Source: a virus. Taken from it: 24,236 nt of DNA. The notes beneath the pieces were generated by a model. The model had not been told where the DNA came from and did not search any database. It was given only the letters and a program-made list of their open reading frames with translations. The stretch covers positions 1-24,236 of IMG/VR virus record IMGVR_UViG_3300017763_000182. One strand, written 5' to 3'. The position numbers were made by a program, and so were the translations under genes. Positions 21,601 through 24,236 of this stretch are shown piece by piece (positions within the stretch are counted from its first letter, which is position 1; each line of letters starts with the position of its first letter).

Positions 21601-23385
21601 GTCTTGCGCAGTAAATTCAGCGTCCGCAGGTACGTTAAACGAGCCGGGTTCCGAAGACTGCGCTCCGCGAATTCTATCAACAATGCTTGGTTTATCGCCA
21701 AATTTTGATCTAAGTTGATTTGCCGCCTTCGTCAACTTTGCTGCGCTCCTAGCGCCTAGCTCACCCGATTCCGCGTAGGATATAAAATCTGGCCGCGAAA
21801 TTGTAAGAGCATCCTCTGGTAACTCGTCTATAACGTTTTTACCTAAAATATATCTATTAGCTATATTTGTGGACGAATTAGCGTCATACACGTATGAAGT
21901 AACAATAGCATTTGAAAGTGTACCCAAAGAGTCTTCTAGACTTCCACGGTTACTTCTTTCTCGTATGCTAGCGTCAGAACTTAACGGGGCTATAGACTGT
22001 ACTTGTTCCGATTGCAGTGCTTCTCGCCCCTTTTGCAACTCATCAAAATAAGCGTTTATTTCAACATCGGTGGTTAAACCCATGTTTCGCATGGCAACTA
22101 TTTCCGGGTTAGTTCCCGCAAGAAGATAATCCCCCGTGGGTCTGGGTGTCGCAAAGCCTTCTTGAAACTGAATAGCTTCTTGAATATTTTTTGCTAAAGC
22201 TTCTTTTATTTGTTTGAAGCGATAGTCTTTTAACTTCTCGGCTTGCGTAAAATCTTGTCTCGGCATTTTTGCATCTGCCCGCAAATAAAAAGTATTTGTT
22301 TCTGAGTCGTAGAAATTATTGCTTTCCTCCATCTTTAACAGGGAAGACTTTTTACCTAATCTTTCAGCCGCCGCTTCATATTCAATAGTGTTTGGATTTT
22401 CCGGGCTACCGAAAGAAGGACTAAGCACTACCTTGGCCTCCGCAAGAGTTGGATAGTTTTTTTCTAAACCCGGAAAATAAATAACAGAAGATAAAGGAAC
22501 TTTTAAAGGCTTCCCGTCTCTAGCGGCCAAACCATCTTTGATTTCTTTACTTAGTGCAAAAAAACTGTCTTTGATTTTAAAATCGCCCAAAAACTTGCGC
22601 GGTTGATTGTCTACGCCTAAAAATACGCCCGTTTCGGCAGCGGCTAAATTAGGTGGCTGCTGCTCTTCAAAACGCAACCGCTCATATTCCGCGACATCTG
22701 CGCCAATCTCTACGCCCGTGCGACCACCAAATACGCCAAACGAAGTGCCTTCCGGTACAGAAGAAAAAGCCCTTGCCGCAGGGAACATAGCAAGCCCTTC
22801 CGCAAACTGACCGGGGCGAGTAATGTTGCCTTCAGCATCTTGCGTAGTAATGTTTCCACGGGCAACGTTCCGCCCGCCACCAATGACGCTTTCAACCATC
22901 GATTTAGGTAAACCCGGTAATGCACCAATGCCTTGGCTTACCTTTTCGCGGGCCTCGGCTTGTTCGCTAGCATCCCCAAACAATAACTTGTTGCCAAACT
23001 TTAAGCCGCCACTAATTGAATCGACAATAGGCGGCGCTGCTAGCCGTGGGTTTGCATATCTACCCGGCGTATAGCTGGTGCGAAGTAATTCTGGATTACC
23101 CATGTCCGCAGGGTTTTGGAAAGCTTCTGGGATCTGGGTATAGGTGGACTCTGGCTCCCTAACTACGTCCGTTTCAAGCGGTACAAGAGGGCTTACCAGC
23201 GTTTTAAGTAGGTTTTCGTCGGCTTCTGGTATGCCTCGGACGGTCTTCGGGCCATAATTTTCCGGCTGTACTTGGTTTACCGCGCCAAAAAGCTCGGCAT
23301 CCGCATCCTGACCCGCCAACGCCTCTTCAAGCATTCGTTGACGTGCCAATATCTCAGCGGGTGTTAAATCTGACCGTTCAGCCAT
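18610..23385 (-). CDS. Giant multidomain protein, unknown function, between terminase and portal (1591 aa)
   Basis: The ATG overlaps the terminase stop (8 bases). Residues 1-250 are of unknown type. Around 775-800 lies a charged coiled coil. Residues about 900-1010 (LAEEFQSEAF, VERMLLAAAEEGFDTFAVPP, YDKKIPALLKKMAKKYG) resemble a domain in large polyvalent phage proteins where I recall EEIQSDW, AA..GYD..A and LP.....KKYG; its activity is not known to me. At about 1078-1135 Gly-Gly motifs occur (RAQGGAVQRFNQGG, PFNQGGAA). From 1280 onward the chain is Pro/Thr/Asp-rich with TTPGTTTPGTTTP (about 1355) and TTDTTDTT (about 1520), ending in a helix ELREINAERLRMGLPRLQDL. No signal peptide is seen. 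An ejected internal virion protein is one option; an early cytoplasmic role is another. Confidence 0.75.
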   Translation of the reverse strand: MAERSDLTPAEILARQRMLEEALAGQDADAELFGAVNQVQPENYGPKTVRGIPEADENLLKTLVSPLVPLETDVVREPESTYTQIPEAFQNPADMGNPELLRTSYTPGRYANPRLAAPPIVDSISGGLKFGNKLLFGDASEQAEAREKVSQGIGALPGLPKSMVESVIGGGRNVARGNITTQDAEGNITRPGQFAEGLAMFPAARAFSSVPEGTSFGVFGGRTGVEIGADVAEYERLRFEEQQPPNLAAAETGVFLGVDNQPRKFLGDFKIKDSFFALSKEIKDGLAARDGKPLKVPLSSVIYFPGLEKNYPTLAEAKVVLSPSFGSPENPNTIEYEAAAERLGKKSSLLKMEESNNFYDSETNTFYLRADAKMPRQDFTQAEKLKDYRFKQIKEALAKNIQEAIQFQEGFATPRPTGDYLLAGTNPEIVAMRNMGLTTDVEINAYFDELQKGREALQSEQVQSIAPLSSDASIRERSNRGSLEDSLGTLSNAIVTSYVYDANSSTNIANRYILGKNVIDELPEDALTISRPDFISYAESGELGARSAAKLTKAANQLRSKFGDKPSIVDRIRGAQSSEPGSFNVPADAEFTAQDVSKTITMLEGMAKDFKAPNKQFWQNQAGFAKQQATATKALKIAKEDKNRAPGAARMEQDVAAELAIRAGRDRDFVLRAERNALEMLDPTTATAQSQTMRQDVMNNTEGLLYGDRGFYDALDRGDTNLRQRTEEAARQGTPVYDPEKPFVAKIPVAITNVKRERGTPEQWMADIRKQNQKDLLGIKEESLKLLNLQEELKLEEQRLRQLDEDQVGFESSTRKKGTLTREEVLAVFERQDRPVDVEVLGSSKSYTTFLLPGKGRDTARTFVFRSLPKEGDTDFFIEQHFDRENPTEGKINTFAHNRVTSRVDVDDNKVFLAEEFQSEAFKPQKRDKDKLKSEGVALPHRSDWLNLSVERMLLAAAEEGFDTFAVPPGFVPHSMYNTGPTKKGYIDVYDKKIPALLKKMAKKYGMDYDDEISLPLENDRGKPLMIDQLERQIGEEAYINEELYNTPNREQAHISVRGLRITPEARKAILKAKVGRAQGGAVQRFNQGGMVSPMNKPRVTQGLTNLLNKYSTGPLAGAGNVSRGTPVQPFNQGGAAQTYEEALNDPNRMNLAKRLGPEAWASSGIGNTPSQPLVKSLEYRNYGSNKNVPQGDFNPIVPRTFTSEELSQRAADRGYGSVENLSKAEKAGLQLDQSPYFNSYETKSQMMNSPQGDQRYTNYDPGDYARGSGPKIMIDPVSSIPVTSIDYNLPGSGTSTGPISTGPVSTTPAYEDAPVSQTDNSEDNPVTSVPVVTPASTTPATTDPLTSDLAVSTTPGTTTPGTTTPVVASQPIVNPIDNTPLPPSVYNPPAPPEEAVYTPPAATVVDTPETLFTPPEVFDVPDAKDYQYLQDLRPDFDLSDVIKTQTGGYAPTQGMVINPTEYQYSPDQEMSDNVYVPQIYRPMPQFTLSDLDATEGTTSEDSTAETDTEDTAGTADTTDTTDTTQGTSFASLDSLSSNQQAYNPEQDYADRYGYTLAELREINAERLRMGLPRLQDLQTDIGDINFNGGM
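18814..18842 (-). repeat. 9-bp tandem repeat encoding Asp-Thr-Thr
   Basis: Three near-identical copies of the 9-base unit gtagtatcc run in frame within the C-terminal linker of the giant gene, followed by diverged copies. They encode DTT units in an acidic threonine-rich segment. Copy number is likely variable between relatives. Confidence 0.75.
19285..19330 (-). repeat. 15-bp tandem repeat encoding Gly-Thr-Thr-Thr-Pro
   Basis: Three copies of a 15-base unit (cggtgtagtggttcc, the last one diverged) lie in frame in the linker of the giant gene. They encode GTTTP units, an extended proline/threonine linker. Slippage or recombination would change linker length without breaking the frame. Confidence 0.8.
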
Positions 23386-24236
23386 AGTACGCTCCAGCGT
23401 TAATATTTACGTATTCGTCGCCTTCTTCCCAATCATCCGTAGGCAACTGTACAAAATTTCCCTGCCGATAGCGCATCAAAGCCTGAGTAGTACTATCAAC
23501 CAAATCATCGTGGGTCCCGTTAGGAAAAGCTGCGCATTCTTCAATAACTTCATGCGCCCACGACTCATCCGGTGCCCATATCATACCAGCTTCAAATAAA
23601 GGTGAAATACTGTGGACCCTAGAAAGCTTGTCATTTCCACGACTTGGAGTGAAATTTACCACAGGAATGCCAACTTGTCGCAATTCCTGCGTCAAAGGGG
23701 TCCCTGATGCCTTCGCCTCAACAATAACCGTCTCAGGCTCCCAATACTTGTACTGCTCCATCGCAATTTCTTTTAACTCAGGGAAATCCCACCGACCCTT
23801 CTTCGCATCCAACAATATTAAATGCGCCGCACCACCTATCTCCTCCGGATAAAATACACCCCAAGTAGTAATAGCACTATAGTCCGCCGTCTCCCGCTTA
23901 CTGAACGCCGTGTCATAACTCTGGATCACATACTGCAAATTAGGGATATGATCCTTCTCCCACACGTTCCACCACTCACGCTTCAAGATAGCCAACGTCT
24001 CAGACGTGGGGTTCTGCTGATACTGCGCGTTCCACTGATAAGCAGGAATAGATGCCTTAACCGACTCCAACTCCTCCTTCTTCCAAAACTCAGGCCAACA
24101 AGGCTCACCCGACTCAAATATAGCCGGTAACTCAACTACCTCCCACTGATCCGCAAAAGGGTCTTTAGTCATTTGACGGATCAAGTTGCCCGTCATGTCC
24201 TTCTCCGACCACCGCGTCTGGATCAAAACAATAGCT
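23378..24236 (-). CDS. terL: Terminase large subunit, C-terminal part (285 aa visible, runs off the right edge)
   Basis: The frame is open to the window edge, reading A-I-V-L-I-Q-T-R-W, so the N-terminal ATPase is upstream of the window and the TTG at 24226 is not a real start. AIVLIQTRWSEKDMTGNLI is the typical end of the ATPase domain (motor coupling region). The nuclease domain follows with its acidic residues: Asp in VIQSYDTAFSK, Glu in ETVIVEAKASG, and Asp in GTHDDLVDST. These are the expected metal ligands of the RNase H-like nuclease that cuts concatemeric DNA during packaging. The end is acidic (DDWEEGDEYVN). It overlaps the giant gene by 8 bases. Terminase assignment is firm. Confidence 0.95.
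   Translation of the reverse strand, partial: AIVLIQTRWSEKDMTGNLIRQMTKDPFADQWEVVELPAIFESGEPCWPEFWKKEELESVKASIPAYQWNAQYQQNPTSETLAILKREWWNVWEKDHIPNLQYVIQSYDTAFSKRETADYSAITTWGVFYPEEIGGAAHLILLDAKKGRWDFPELKEIAMEQYKYWEPETVIVEAKASGTPLTQELRQVGIPVVNFTPSRGNDKLSRVHSISPLFEAGMIWAPDESWAHEVIEECAAFPNGTHDDLVDSTTQALMRYRQGNFVQLPTDDWEEGDEYVNINAGAYYG

Noticed and set aside
24224-24226. TTG as the start of the terminase fragment
   Set aside because: The frame continues to the window edge in A-I-V-L-I-Q-T-R-W, the usual internal terminase motif, so the gene is cut by the window rather than starting here.

Overview
The window looks like the late (virion morphogenesis) region of an uncultured marine tailed dsDNA phage (Caudoviricetes). 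All 29 genes I can support lie on the minus strand, packed tail-to-head with ATGA or TAATG overlaps and short gaps, so transcription runs from position 24236 down to 1. No stretch over 300 bases lacks a gene. I see no tRNA, CRISPR, insertion sequence, integrase or reverse transcriptase. Many small proteins match, from memory, families common in marine metagenomic phage contigs: FHGEF/HGGAMWARMP, MAI..A.CTSFKKE, INGWGRGTWG and FSG.NKPKRTP. The host cannot be read from the sequence, although a marine bacterium is likely.

In transcription order the packaging and head module comes first (24236 to about 11129). It holds the C-terminal part of the large terminase, a 1591-residue protein of unknown function, a long portal protein and two small unknown proteins. 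A GroES-like co-chaperonin, a scaffold protein, a 161-residue unknown, a probable head accessory protein and the major capsid protein follow. A good Rho-independent terminator follows the capsid gene. The next two genes encode small beta-rich virion proteins separated by a second terminator-like hairpin.

Then come four very basic, lysine-rich small proteins (11109 to 10025), a conserved 227-residue unknown, and a neck/adaptor block (9357 to 7530) with two proteins resembling the head-tail adaptors of short-tailed phages. Two small proteins and a beta-repeat protein precede the fibre module (6096 to 1): a 988-residue fibre, a 273-residue fibre-like protein and a 524-residue fibre. Both long fibres end in an S74-type intramolecular chaperone domain. 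Two small unknown proteins and the start of a coiled-coil protein fill the rest.

No sheath, tail tube, tape measure or maturation protease is visible. With the P22-like portal and adaptor content, this suggests a podovirus-like particle, but the window is partial. The least explained parts are the giant protein between terminase and portal, a short Gly-Gly motif recurring in several unrelated proteins, and the cluster of tiny basic proteins.
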